IMG/VR virus record: IMGVR_UViG_3300042939_001032
Location: 24,749 to 88,748 of that record
DNA length: 64,000 bases
Strand: one strand, 5' to 3'
Source of the DNA: a virus
Below are positions 8,801-16,377 of this stretch, piece after piece. How positions within the stretch are numbered: position 1 is the stretch's first letter; every line of letters begins with the position of its first letter. A program made the position numbers and the translations under genes. The notes below the pieces were generated by a model. That model was not told the DNA's origin. It was given only the letters and a program-made list of their open reading frames with translations, and made no database searches.

Positions 8801-9465
8801 GTGACGCCAAAATAACCAACAACTACTACGACTACATCAGGTCGTTGGGCGGGCTGAACTGGAAGGTGGATGGTAAGGACTCCACCGAACTCTACTGCCC
8901 CGAGGCCCAGAACCTCAGCGAGTTCCTCACCAAAGGTAGTGATTCTACGTCCCCTACGGATACCCAGGGAGCATACCCTGCTGCCAATTGTAAGACAGGA
9001 GATTCTACAAAGGATGCGATTATAAACGCGCTCTACTCGGCGGGATTGAAAACACCGAATGCATTTGCCGGGGCGCTAGGCAACATCCAAAAGGAGAGTC
9101 TATTTAACCCCAATATCCATAACACCCCCATTCAAGGATTTACTTGCGTTACAGACCGTAGCAATCCTCCGGCAGGCAGACCAGAAAAATGCTATGGATT
9201 GGTTCAATGGGGCGGAGAACGCAAAGTAAAAGCCCTGGCAAAATGTGGGCAAACAAGTACTCTGCTATGCCAACTCGAATTTATAGTGCAGGAACTCAAG
9301 AGCAGAGGCGGCGGAACGGTACAGGCTATGAACAACGCCACGTCGGCGTCCGCTGCCGCGGAGATCTGGAGAAGGCAGTACGAGGTAGCCAGCGGAGGTA
9401 TAGCAGAACGTCAGCAATTTGCTGAGCAGATCGTAAAGCAGATTAAGTGCGATAAACCCTCATGA
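5830..9465 (+). CDS. Baseplate hub-like protein with amidase-like, permuted M23-like and tail-lysozyme domains
   Basis: 1211 residues from a GTG at 5830. Residues 1-540 are a hub-type structural part. Around 555-690 is an amidase_3-like segment: ILLMAGHAD near 560, VIEIHND near 630 and TILEVGR near 682 supply the expected His, His and Glu zinc ligands. Around 745-870 is an M23-like peptidase in swapped order: the C-terminal signature GRVGSTG..GPHVHIQE comes first (near 760), then NHAGIDYPIKAGEPVSV (near 807) and LLICHLQ (near 856). Residues 1060-1205 match the phage tail-lysozyme family (ALGNIQKESLFNP, YGLVQWGG). The protein probably sits at the tail tip and opens the cell wall on entry. The two enzyme stretches (about 7.43-8.46 kb and 8.94-9.35 kb) are visibly AT-richer than the flanks. 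Confidence 0.85.
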   Translation: MSSLYRCRARVGYRPSGSEQLIVFDERQIQELNVKLKWKPNAAFANADSSTEASVSTNALSASTCSVTISDPYLTGLAWPALFDAASLYTQSNIFSANNILLPPCGEKQDPYTDKCFKYVDSESDGTTSVSKFPFLVLSLWYDVKGTSFGSDFYFRVSGLSISHGARYPSVTIRGQEARSILFNQSLVNISLDEGLPIDKALKDLAEGQGYSVSFCSNTNSDPTKKRILPRTVRYTGVTVDEAIKKVLDSVSGNFLSMPTRDYANKISMCSRGEISQGCSVFYLGKGLYEGYEINGQPELTILPLNAESGSNRNNADPYLSEAFKASTYVLGDMVPQKRKKAMEKVKKVAFPGLFEKAPKHVKNAPSTTGYVWREAKPASSNAKSAQVTNEEATKIQKDGLKLFGTAPNGTTSISFLSGVVQEAIEGSGRVLIKTKFALQICEKEGSQKCFFRPVFQESTNLSSVKVKPKDKVEISQELGSSTSDKPELVRFYIMGHNNQLTVINPKIVWEWAFPETDIPTTQSPAVVGSGGGVVPSAPKQNLKDWKATTTNKPSKILLMAGHADFTSSGAPNEAKLNVELVKWAQRNASAYGVSDFVEFYLPSSGNIPETDPRSQYIKTSAGVSGGRQVIEIHNDEKEGNSGVIPPTGGKQIWPLDDALASQYGAFNKNWRRGLAVPKRGGTILEVGRMDGPTSRIFTSGTPAQKEALYKQLMDPTMRAIAAEKARKAGTATTSASSASSSAPSEGFIVGRVGSTGESSGPHVHIQESTSRTLSEQQLRSLASKYVTVAGKSLTSYTQGQGFGAGRNHAGIDYPIKAGEPVSVTGTIVAAGPGVGGSDCGNGVAFKPPEGPELLICHLQDKSIPPNLAGMSVSSGGGKSKPTISGSPATQGLTLETSFKGIPRSLRIIPGRTILSFITDYDAWVEEGRPASRDPGVWIPNRFKNWFVNECEYRWREGDLRVQIEAVSAWGTQLTRVPTFTNYLKSMRDSGDAKITNNYYDYIRSLGGLNWKVDGKDSTELYCPEAQNLSEFLTKGSDSTSPTDTQGAYPAANCKTGDSTKDAIINALYSAGLKTPNAFAGALGNIQKESLFNPNIHNTPIQGFTCVTDRSNPPAGRPEKCYGLVQWGGERKVKALAKCGQTSTLLCQLEFIVQELKSRGGGTVQAMNNATSASAAAEIWRRQYEVASGGIAERQQFAEQIVKQIKCDKPS

Positions 9466-10160
9466 TCTACAGAGCTCTCGCCGGCGTAATAATGGGAGCG
9501 GTCCTTTCCTCCTCCAAGAAGGAGGTCATGGATACGGCCAGGAACCAGATCCTCCGTTCCCAGATGGAAGGTGTAAGGAAGGCCGCTCTCGCCCACGTTG
9601 CGGAGAAGTACACGGAGGAGGTTGAGTACAACCTCTCGCAGTACATCAGGGCGCTACAAGAGTCCAGCGTGGAGATCGAGTTTGAGGGCAAGCCCGGCGA
9701 GGCTCTCATCATGCGCGCCGAGAGCGCCGTGAAGGAACTCGAGGGGTACATAGAGGCGCAGAATCCCGACGGCGCCATCATCCAGTTCCTCAAGCGTAGG
9801 TACAAGGAGGAGGGCGTGAGAATCATATCGGGTAGGCTCTACGCCTCCCACTACGTCAACCGCAAGTCGCAGGGCGTGTACGAGATGACGAACAAGATGG
9901 GCTACGCCGGTGCTGTGGATAAGCGTAAGCCGTGGCTCAGCGCGCGGAAGACCGCGGAGGGGGTGGAGAGTATTATCGCCGACGCCGCCGCTGAGATCTT
10001 CGAGGTGATGTTCGATGACGTGGATCTCAGCTCGGAACTGGCCGGGTTGAAGTTCACAGGGCTCGGGGACGAGATAGCCGAGCGCAGTGGCTCCGGATTC
10101 GCCGTCGAGGGCAAAGCCCCCTCCAAGCCTAAGAAGAGCTCCAAGAAAAAGAAGCGCTAA
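9462..10160 (+). CDS. Unknown protein, Lys-rich tail, tail/neck candidate
   Basis: 232 residues; the ATG overlaps the stop of the hub gene by 4 bp (ATGA), so the two are translationally coupled. It is helical and charged with no enzyme motif. Two segments recall tail-completion or head-tail joining proteins: an N-terminal helix MIYRALAGVIMGAVLSSSKK and a KPWLSARKTAEGVESIIADAA segment. It ends in a Lys/Ser tail (APSKPKKSSKKKKR) that could bind DNA or RNA. Its end overlaps the convergent HNH gene by 4 bp. Function unknown; virion role inferred only from coupling. Confidence 0.65.
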   Translation: MIYRALAGVIMGAVLSSSKKEVMDTARNQILRSQMEGVRKAALAHVAEKYTEEVEYNLSQYIRALQESSVEIEFEGKPGEALIMRAESAVKELEGYIEAQNPDGAIIQFLKRRYKEEGVRIISGRLYASHYVNRKSQGVYEMTNKMGYAGAVDKRKPWLSARKTAEGVESIIADAAAEIFEVMFDDVDLSSELAGLKFTGLGDEIAERSGSGFAVEGKAPSKPKKSSKKKKR

Positions 10161-10855
10161 CCGTAGTACTTGGCGCCCTTCTCAAGATTGGCCTTGGCGC
10201 TGAGCGCCTGCAACTGGGCGTTCATCATGTGATAATCGAACCAGCTTTCCGCCAGATCCGTGTCCTTAAAGTAACACTTCGTCCCCCTGCAGTACACGTC
10301 AACGTTCTCAAGATCCACCCTCTCATCCCTACACCACTCCTCCACAAGGTTCTTGAAGGGGTATCGGTGGTCTATGTGGAATTCGCCCGAGTTGATGAAC
10401 TCGCCACTTAGGGAGCATTTCAACGGCTTCTTTTTGAGCTGCCTGTTGACACTCGCGCGAAATGTCTTGATCTGAGGATCGATGATCTGCCTCATAGCGA
10501 CCAGGGCATCCTTCTTATTCCTCTTGTACTCGGGCAACTCGATCTTCCTGGGGAATAGTTCGTCGACCACTTTGCCCTTGCCCAACCAGACCTCGCGTTT
10601 AGACTTAGACGTGATCATGACGATCCCTCTTACGGCCTTGCCCTGGAACTTCTTACTGCGGATCTTGTACCTTACAGGCCCGCGGTCTTTCGTCACCTTC
10701 CACCGGGGAATGAGGTCAACAACGGAGTTCAGAAAGGCTTCGTCCTCCCCCCTCACAAAGTAATTGCACTCCGTCGCGGAGGTTACTTCACTCCACTTTT
10801 TTTCGAAGCCGCCTTTACTGTAGGGGGTTTCTTGGATGGTAACGGTCCGTCGCAT
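10157..10855 (-). CDS. HNH-type protein of the DUF3223-like class
   Basis: 232 residues if started at the ATG at 10855, which overlaps the sigma gene by 73 bp. A GTG at 10756 (199 residues) clears the overlap and has GGAG upstream, so the start is uncertain. The C-terminal half has CSLSGEFINSGEFHIDHRYPF followed by LVEEWCRDE, the DUF3223/HNH pattern of a Cys, an acidic HIDH and a hydrophobic helix. Such proteins are often free-standing phage endonucleases. It is the last gene of the thioredoxin-sigma-HNH operon, an odd place for a nuclease and consistent with a homing gene that landed behind the sigma factor. Confidence 0.7.
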   Translation of the reverse strand: MRRTVTIQETPYSKGGFEKKWSEVTSATECNYFVRGEDEAFLNSVVDLIPRWKVTKDRGPVRYKIRSKKFQGKAVRGIVMITSKSKREVWLGKGKVVDELFPRKIELPEYKRNKKDALVAMRQIIDPQIKTFRASVNRQLKKKPLKCSLSGEFINSGEFHIDHRYPFKNLVEEWCRDERVDLENVDVYCRGTKCYFKDTDLAESWFDYHMMNAQLQALSAKANLEKGAKYYG

Positions 10856-11535
10856 AGGATAAATTCTATCAGTTGTTCCGAGTAGCGCTTGATGTCCTCG
10901 GCGTTGCGTAGGTGGGGGTTCTTACGAACCAACGTGGATACGCTTCTCTTCTTCACCAGGTAGTCGGTGAGGAACGCCTCGTCCCCGGGCTCCAGTTCGG
11001 TGATCCTGCACAGCAGGTCGTTATGCGACCCCAGAAGGTCCGCGAAGGTCAGTTCCGTCTCGTAGTCGGGTTCGATGACATTTGAGTACTCCGTTATCTG
11101 CGAGAAGCTCATGGAGAAAGCCTGGCGCACCGCCCGGATCTTTTTCGCCGACACCTGGATCTTCTCGGAGATCTTGTCGTCGGTTATATCGGGGTCCTCT
11201 ATAAGGTACTTACGGATCTTTAGGTAGAGATCGGAGTAGGAGCGGGGGATCTTTACGAGCCGGCTATTGTCTCGGAGGTAGTTAAGCATGTGGAACTGGA
11301 GGCACCTATTCACCCATGTGGAGAAATTGGCCCCCTTACTCTGATCCCACGAGTCGTAGATCCTGACAATGTACTCGAGAGCCGCGTCCCTAAGCTCCTC
11401 GTAGGGCAACCCGGTAAAACTGGAGATCCGTCTCGCGACCTGGTTGGCCTTCCACATCTGCGAGATGATCTGACGGTCCCGCTCTGTCTCCTTTCTAGAG
11501 CCACGGCGGGGCGTTGTTGTAAAGTTCGTGTTCAT
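10783..11535 (-). CDS. Sigma70-family RNA polymerase sigma factor (candidate late sigma)
   Basis: 250 residues. Residues 45-100 match sigma region 2: helix ELRDAALEYIVRIYDSWDQS, then KGANFSTWVNRCLQFHMLNYLRDNSRLVKIPRS, the core-binding and -10-reading segment. A region-3/4-like helical part follows (DDKISEKIQVSAKKIRAVRQ); no full region 1.1 is present. The size and incomplete region 4 recall T4 gp55 and the cyanophage late sigma. It should direct host RNA polymerase to phage promoters. The GTTTAAAG elements found before late genes are the obvious target, which is inference. Its start overlaps the end of the thioredoxin gene, and the operon has a TATAAT promoter (11886-11891), fitting expression before late genes. 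Confidence 0.85.
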   Translation of the reverse strand: MNTNFTTTPRRGSRKETERDRQIISQMWKANQVARRISSFTGLPYEELRDAALEYIVRIYDSWDQSKGANFSTWVNRCLQFHMLNYLRDNSRLVKIPRSYSDLYLKIRKYLIEDPDITDDKISEKIQVSAKKIRAVRQAFSMSFSQITEYSNVIEPDYETELTFADLLGSHNDLLCRITELEPGDEAFLTDYLVKKRSVSTLVRKNPHLRNAEDIKRYSEQLIEFILCDGPLPSKKPPTVKAASKKSGVK

Positions 11536-11852
11536 TAGTTGTTGGTTTCTATGGCGCCCACGATGAAGTCCTTGAGTTGGGACTTAGCAAGAATGCCATC
11601 GGTATTTATACCTAGGAGCTCCGAGTCCTCGTCAAACACGGCGAAGTTCGGAGTGCCATCGCACTCGATCTGGTCGCAGAACTCCCACTCGTCTGTTGTA
11701 ACATCCCACTCGCCAAAACCTATGGAGTAGTGAGGGTACTCCTCGGAGAGTTCGTTAGCCGCCGCCGACCATACCGGCTTCATGGTGTTGCACGCAACAC
11801 AACCGGGCTGCTGAAAAAAGACCACCCGGTACTTGAACTGTTGATCTGTCAT
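11535..11852 (-). CDS. Thioredoxin-like protein
   Basis: 105 residues with the redox motif CVAC after VVFFQQPG, the cis-Pro segment GTPNFAVF and a thioredoxin length. The pair VAC instead of GPC means it is a divergent thioredoxin. It may reduce ribonucleotide reductase, although NrdA here carries its own glutaredoxin domain. It is first in a three-gene operon with the sigma factor and an HNH protein (1-bp overlap with the sigma start). ATG at 11852, 33 bp below the -10 box. Confidence 0.85.
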   Translation of the reverse strand: MTDQQFKYRVVFFQQPGCVACNTMKPVWSAAANELSEEYPHYSIGFGEWDVTTDEWEFCDQIECDGTPNFAVFDEDSELLGINTDGILAKSQLKDFIVGAIETNN

Positions 11853-11885
11853 AATTTGTATATCCTTGCAAGGTGATACGAACGT

Positions 11886-11891
11886 ATTATA
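11886..11891 (-). promoter_or_regulatory. Early-type -10 box (TATAAT) for the trx-sigma operon
   Basis: Minus strand GGTATAATACG between terL and the thioredoxin gene. No good -35 is seen; the terminator hairpin of terL lies where spacer and -35 would be. Same hairpin-then--10 layout as other early promoters here. Confidence 0.65.
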
Positions 11892-11902
11892 CCATACAAA
11901 CG

Positions 11903-11920
11903 CTCGTTATAGGTAACGAG
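11903..11920 (-). terminator. Hairpin at the 3' end of terL
   Basis: CTCGTTA and TAACGAG form a perfect 7-bp stem around a 4-nt loop, and the terL stop codon TAA lies within it. The trailing sequence CGTTTGT is only weakly T-rich, so the strength is uncertain. Confidence 0.5.
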
Positions 11921-13520
11921 TGCCAGTGTACCCACGATCCATCCTGGTTCCCACCAATCCTATGTCGGTAGAGACTCTCCTACTTCCCCCGCGGTAGTAG
12001 GGATCATGGACCAACTGTGGCAGTCTACGCCTCTCCCCACCGTGCACGGCCTTCCCTCCCATAATCTCGTCCCTGTACACGGTGACACCGTAGACGAAAG
12101 CGTCCACGAAGTCGTCGTTTTTGATGTACGGGAAGGATGTAAGTTCGGCGATTCTATCCGCTAGGTTGGGCAGATTCTCGTACAGGGAGACGGCGCCACC
12201 CTCCACCACGGGGGCGATAGCGTTCGCCCTCAGCACCTTGTCCTTGTTAGGAACCAGCTCCTTGATGGAGATGTTAACCGAGCGTTTCAGGGTCTGGATG
12301 AGTGGTACGCCCTGCGCCCTGCCCTCGATGTATATGCACCGTATCTTCCACTGCTTGATGAGTTGCGGGAAGATCTTCTCAAGGTCGGGGAATTCTAGCC
12401 TCTCAAGGATGTAGTGGATGAGGTGGAGTTTGGTATTCGCTCTGTCATAACCCCAGATACATATCGCGGTGTAGTCGTTCATCCTCTCCGCCTTGTACGC
12501 GGTATCTATGGTGGCGTAGATGAATCCGTATTTCCCGAGATTCTTCGAGTGGTAGTCGAACCACGTCTCCTTGAAGATGGCCCCCTGCTCACCTGCAGGT
12601 CTCCCCTGATACAGAGAGTTGAAATCCCTGTCCCCGATAGACTTGCGTATGGCATGGAGATTCTGCACTGGGAAGAACTCGGGCCAGTGCGACTCCCCGA
12701 GCTCCCGCCCGAGCACGTCGTTCTCCTCGTCGATGCACAACGCCGGAACGTTGAGCTCCCTCCAGCCCTCTGGGTCGGCCTTCAGCAACCTGCCTATGAC
12801 ATCGTCGACGTGAAACCTCGTGCCCATGGAGATGATGGCGTGATTGGGCAGACCACGAGTAAGAAACTGCGTCTGCGTCCAGGCGAACGTAGACTCCATG
12901 ATGGTTGGGGAGTTACCATCCGCGAGAAGGTCATCCAGGATCCCGACACCCGGCAGTTCCTCATCGCTGATCACTCCGAAACCGAAACCTGTGACATTAC
13001 CCCCAGCCGAGGCGATCTTGATAAGCCCGCCATTGCCACTACGGATCGCCCCCAGGTTGCATTTATCCCTATCCACCTCGCACTCCGGAAAGATCCACTT
13101 GAACTGCTCGTGGGAGATGTACTCTATAACCGCTCTGGAGTTCTCGTTTGTAAGCTGGAGCGCGTACGAGCTCATGATAAACTGAGCCGACGGACTCCGG
13201 CCCAACTGCCAGGCCGGAAAGATCTTGGAGATGAGCAGGGATTTTCCCGTACGTGGGGGAAGGGAGACCGCCGTCTGCTTGTAGTCCTCCTCCCCGTCGC
13301 CGATGCGCTGCAGGAAATCCCCGATCTTGTAGTGGACTTTGAACGGTTTGAATGTCCCAGCGACCGGGACCTCGGATGTGATGTAACGCGCGAAGGTGAG
13401 AAAGTCCGTACGGCATTTCAGCCTTAGCAACTCCTGTTTGTCAGAGGGTGAGAGGGAGAGCACCTCCCCCTCCATCTCCTTAACAGTTTGCTTCTCCGCT
13501 TTGAGCTCGGCCTTGTTCAT
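11907..13520 (-). CDS. terL: Terminase large subunit
   Basis: 537 residues. The ATPase half has the Walker A-like SLPPRTGKSLLIS near residue 85 and GILDDLLAD as the acidic Walker B/coupling region. The C-terminal nuclease half has its three acidic patches: ATIDTAY, IYIEGRAQG and NDDFVDAFVYG. It packages concatemeric DNA into the prohead and cuts it at the portal. It is closer to the P22/Terminase_6-type large subunits than to T4 gp17 by its motifs. The ATG at 13520 lies inside the end of the baseplate gene (41-bp overlap), and a hairpin sits at its stop. It forms the end of the minus-strand tail operon. Confidence 0.93.
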   Translation of the reverse strand: MNKAELKAEKQTVKEMEGEVLSLSPSDKQELLRLKCRTDFLTFARYITSEVPVAGTFKPFKVHYKIGDFLQRIGDGEEDYKQTAVSLPPRTGKSLLISKIFPAWQLGRSPSAQFIMSSYALQLTNENSRAVIEYISHEQFKWIFPECEVDRDKCNLGAIRSGNGGLIKIASAGGNVTGFGFGVISDEELPGVGILDDLLADGNSPTIMESTFAWTQTQFLTRGLPNHAIISMGTRFHVDDVIGRLLKADPEGWRELNVPALCIDEENDVLGRELGESHWPEFFPVQNLHAIRKSIGDRDFNSLYQGRPAGEQGAIFKETWFDYHSKNLGKYGFIYATIDTAYKAERMNDYTAICIWGYDRANTKLHLIHYILERLEFPDLEKIFPQLIKQWKIRCIYIEGRAQGVPLIQTLKRSVNISIKELVPNKDKVLRANAIAPVVEGGAVSLYENLPNLADRIAELTSFPYIKNDDFVDAFVYGVTVYRDEIMGGKAVHGGERRRLPQLVHDPYYRGGSRRVSTDIGLVGTRMDRGYTGTRYL

Positions 13521-16377
13521 AAGTTATCTGATCGAGTAGGGAGGGGATTCTGGGCGATTGGGGTAGTTTGGAGTCGAGAAGGGACTGGGGAGCTTGAGGG
13601 AACGGGGAGTTGATCTTGGACTCGAGGGAATCGCTCAGTACCTTATCCTTGTTGTTCTTAGTGAGGCACTTGTCGAATACGGCGGGTAGGTCCTTCGGCA
13701 CGATGCCTAGCACGAAGTCCGTCAGATCAACCAGTCCCTTGGCGGGGTTGAGATCCTTCCACTCCGCATCGGCGGATTTTAGAAACCTCTCGGTTATGAA
13801 GGTTGCCTCCTTCTTGGAGACGCCGTTGAGTTTGGCGATCCTGATGATGTTGTCGAAGACGTTGGATAGGTTTTCGGTGACCGTGACCCCAGCCCCTCCG
13901 CCTTTCTTCACTGCATCGAGTCTTCTCACGTACGTGTAGACGTCACGTATGGCTTTGGAGGTTGTTACTATGCTCAGTAGGGTCTGGGATAGAAAGGACT
14001 CATTTCCCACCATCAGTTTGTTGATGAGGCGATGCTGGGCGTCTATGAGTTTTCTTTCAACCGACTCCACCTTGGTTATGTTGTTATCGGTCTTCTTAAA
14101 GGCCTTCTCCACCGTCTCGAAGGTGTAGACCAACTCCGACCACAACTCAGGCCAGTCGGCGTCTTTGGCACTGTTGAGCCTGTCGGCCATCTCCCCGAGC
14201 CTTTTAACGTCCTGGATCATCTCCGTAAGATCCCAGGTGTTAGGAATGCAGAGCTCCTCACCCACCTTAGTGGCGATTTTCCCTAGCGTTTCCGCCACCT
14301 CGTTCTCGTTGTTGCGAGTAGGATCGCCCTCGGGCGAGTAGGCGCTGGCGCTATTCGCCACCACATTGCCACACTTCTCCAGCAGGTTGTTGCCATCGGA
14401 GTCCTTAAAATGCTCGGTCTTCCGGCACTTGGGGTCACAGGGGCACTCACCACCTCCTCCACCGAAGAGACCTGACGTCAGTCCTCCGAGCAATCCCACC
14501 ACAGGATTACCACCTAGAAGTTTGCCCAAACCCTCCAGCGAGATACCGCCCTTGAACACATCGAGGAACTGCTTGCCCAACTCCAGCGCCTGTAGGGCTG
14601 TGGAGGCGATCTGGGGGAGGTCCGCTACCCCGTCGAACTTGGGTATGCTGGGAAGGCTGGAGAAGGATGCCAGGGTCGAGGCCACCTCCCCAAGCTCCCC
14701 GGAATTGAGTGCGCTGGTGACCCCCGAGACCACCCCAGGGACCATGGGAACCACCTTCTGGAGTGTGGAGATGGCCTGGTCGAATGGGGCCGCTCCAGGT
14801 CCCCCTGTCGCGCTACCCACGAGCTTCTCCACGGCCTTGGGTTGCCGTCTGATCACGTCAGCACCGGCCTCCAGAGCCGGTCTGATCACGCTGTTCACCT
14901 CCTCGGGGATGACGGAGAGCTTGAGGGCCGAGGCAACGTCCATGGCCCCAGCTATGCCCCCCGCCATGTACCCGAAGTACACCGAGGAGGCCTCTGGGGA
15001 TAGGGTTTTTATGCTCTGGTTGAGAGCCTTGCGACCTATGATCTCCAGTGAATCATCCACTGTATTATTCCTCGCGCCTCTCAGCAACTGATCCCCCACT
15101 CCTCCGAGTGTCCTAAGCACCGCTGAAGTGTCGTCATCTATGACCCCCGAGGAACCGAGCGCGGACGTGATCTGGGAGACTATGCTACCCACCGGCAGAG
15201 TGGAGTTATTGACTATGACGGTCTTGGCGATGTCGGTCAGAAGTTTAGCTCCGTCGAAGCTTCCCGATAGAGCATTGGCGGCCTTGAGCGCTACGCCCAG
15301 GGGAGTTGTCTCCAGGGCGGCTGGTATGGCCTTAGCCGCCATCTTGAGGACATCCGGGGCCGAATTGCCCACAAAATCTCCGCCTCCCATCCCCGAACTC
15401 CCGTCCTTGAGCGCTGGTATGGGCTTGGCGCTCTTCAGAACCTCCTCCTTCGTCATAGGAGCGTCCTTTGAGTGGAGTTGGATGGGTTCTCGTTTGCCAG
15501 GATTGACCCACTTCAGCGCGCCCTGGTACCTCAGGCAGCTTATGCGCTGGGAGTTGATCCCGTCGTCCAGTACAGCGTCCATCCCGTGAATGGCGTCTGT
15601 GCAGTCTGGTAGTAGGCTTCTGATGAATATAGGGGTGGCACCCGCCGGCTTCCAGGTGAAGTTTCCGTTCTCATCTCTTCCGCACTTTATCTGGAAGGTT
15701 CTGAACTTCCGGTCCTCGGCAAAGTCCCTAACGTCCCCTTCCTGGGCCTGGTTGCACTGCGGTATGCCCTTCTTCTGAGAGAGGTCGGTGACGGTGGCGT
15801 CCTGGACTCCTGGATCGAAACCCTTCTCCACCCACTTGCTGCTGGTGAGGGATTTCCAGTTCCATACCTCCTCGCCCCCCTCCTGCGGGTTGTTGCGTCG
15901 CATGCAGACGACAACATCCTGGTTCATCTCACTCTCGAGCAGGTAAACCCTCCCCCCATTCCCCCTGTTACATCTCAGACCCTGATCGCCTGGCGAGGAG
16001 GAGGGGGCGCTGTAGGGCGCTACCTGCTCATTAAGCGTGGCGATCTGCACCGGGGCCCCACCCGAACCTACGTTGGGGTTCTTATTGAAAAACCCTAGGA
16101 TGAAAGCGTCTCCGGAGTTGCCATGGGCCTTCCCCACGAGGCAACTGGAGCCGATGAACTGAGCGCTAAGCAGTCCCTTGCCATTACCGAGTACGTAGGC
16201 CCAGTCGCTCGTCGTACCGTCCTGGTACTCCACCTTCACCCTACCGAGCTTCTTAGGATCACTTACCGAAACCACCGTGGCGATCTCGTTGAATGGGTCA
16301 GCGTACACTCCCCCCATGGCCTCCGCCAAGCGCGAGGAGAGTTCCTTTACCTGCTGAAGTTCCTCAAAAAATCCCAT
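13480..16377 (-). CDS. Baseplate hub/spike protein with OB fold (gp5/VgrG-like)
   Basis: 965 residues from the ATG at 16377, which overlaps the stop of the previous gene (TAATG); this coupling is why I prefer it to an upstream in-frame start near 16440. Residues 25-90 read IATVVSVSDPKKLGRVKVEY..SDWAYV, the gp5/VgrG OB-fold pattern for the central tail spike, with GDAFILGFF closing it. The long middle is Ala/Gly/Val-rich helical sequence (residues 330-660), followed by a Cys cluster (ECPCDPKCRKTEHF near 660) and a helical C-terminus. No lysozyme domain is attached; the lytic domains sit on the 5.8 kb gene instead. Baseplate location is firm; the role of the helical part is unknown. Confidence 0.8.
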   Translation of the reverse strand: MGFFEELQQVKELSSRLAEAMGGVYADPFNEIATVVSVSDPKKLGRVKVEYQDGTTSDWAYVLGNGKGLLSAQFIGSSCLVGKAHGNSGDAFILGFFNKNPNVGSGGAPVQIATLNEQVAPYSAPSSSPGDQGLRCNRGNGGRVYLLESEMNQDVVVCMRRNNPQEGGEEVWNWKSLTSSKWVEKGFDPGVQDATVTDLSQKKGIPQCNQAQEGDVRDFAEDRKFRTFQIKCGRDENGNFTWKPAGATPIFIRSLLPDCTDAIHGMDAVLDDGINSQRISCLRYQGALKWVNPGKREPIQLHSKDAPMTKEEVLKSAKPIPALKDGSSGMGGGDFVGNSAPDVLKMAAKAIPAALETTPLGVALKAANALSGSFDGAKLLTDIAKTVIVNNSTLPVGSIVSQITSALGSSGVIDDDTSAVLRTLGGVGDQLLRGARNNTVDDSLEIIGRKALNQSIKTLSPEASSVYFGYMAGGIAGAMDVASALKLSVIPEEVNSVIRPALEAGADVIRRQPKAVEKLVGSATGGPGAAPFDQAISTLQKVVPMVPGVVSGVTSALNSGELGEVASTLASFSSLPSIPKFDGVADLPQIASTALQALELGKQFLDVFKGGISLEGLGKLLGGNPVVGLLGGLTSGLFGGGGGECPCDPKCRKTEHFKDSDGNNLLEKCGNVVANSASAYSPEGDPTRNNENEVAETLGKIATKVGEELCIPNTWDLTEMIQDVKRLGEMADRLNSAKDADWPELWSELVYTFETVEKAFKKTDNNITKVESVERKLIDAQHRLINKLMVGNESFLSQTLLSIVTTSKAIRDVYTYVRRLDAVKKGGGAGVTVTENLSNVFDNIIRIAKLNGVSKKEATFITERFLKSADAEWKDLNPAKGLVDLTDFVLGIVPKDLPAVFDKCLTKNNKDKVLSDSLESKINSPFPQAPQSLLDSKLPQSPRIPSLLDQITYEQGRAQSGEANC

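Noticed and set aside
12414-13427. Long plus-strand frame opposite terL
   Set aside because: Antisense shadow of a high-confidence terminase with GC-rich third positions; no start signal or family.
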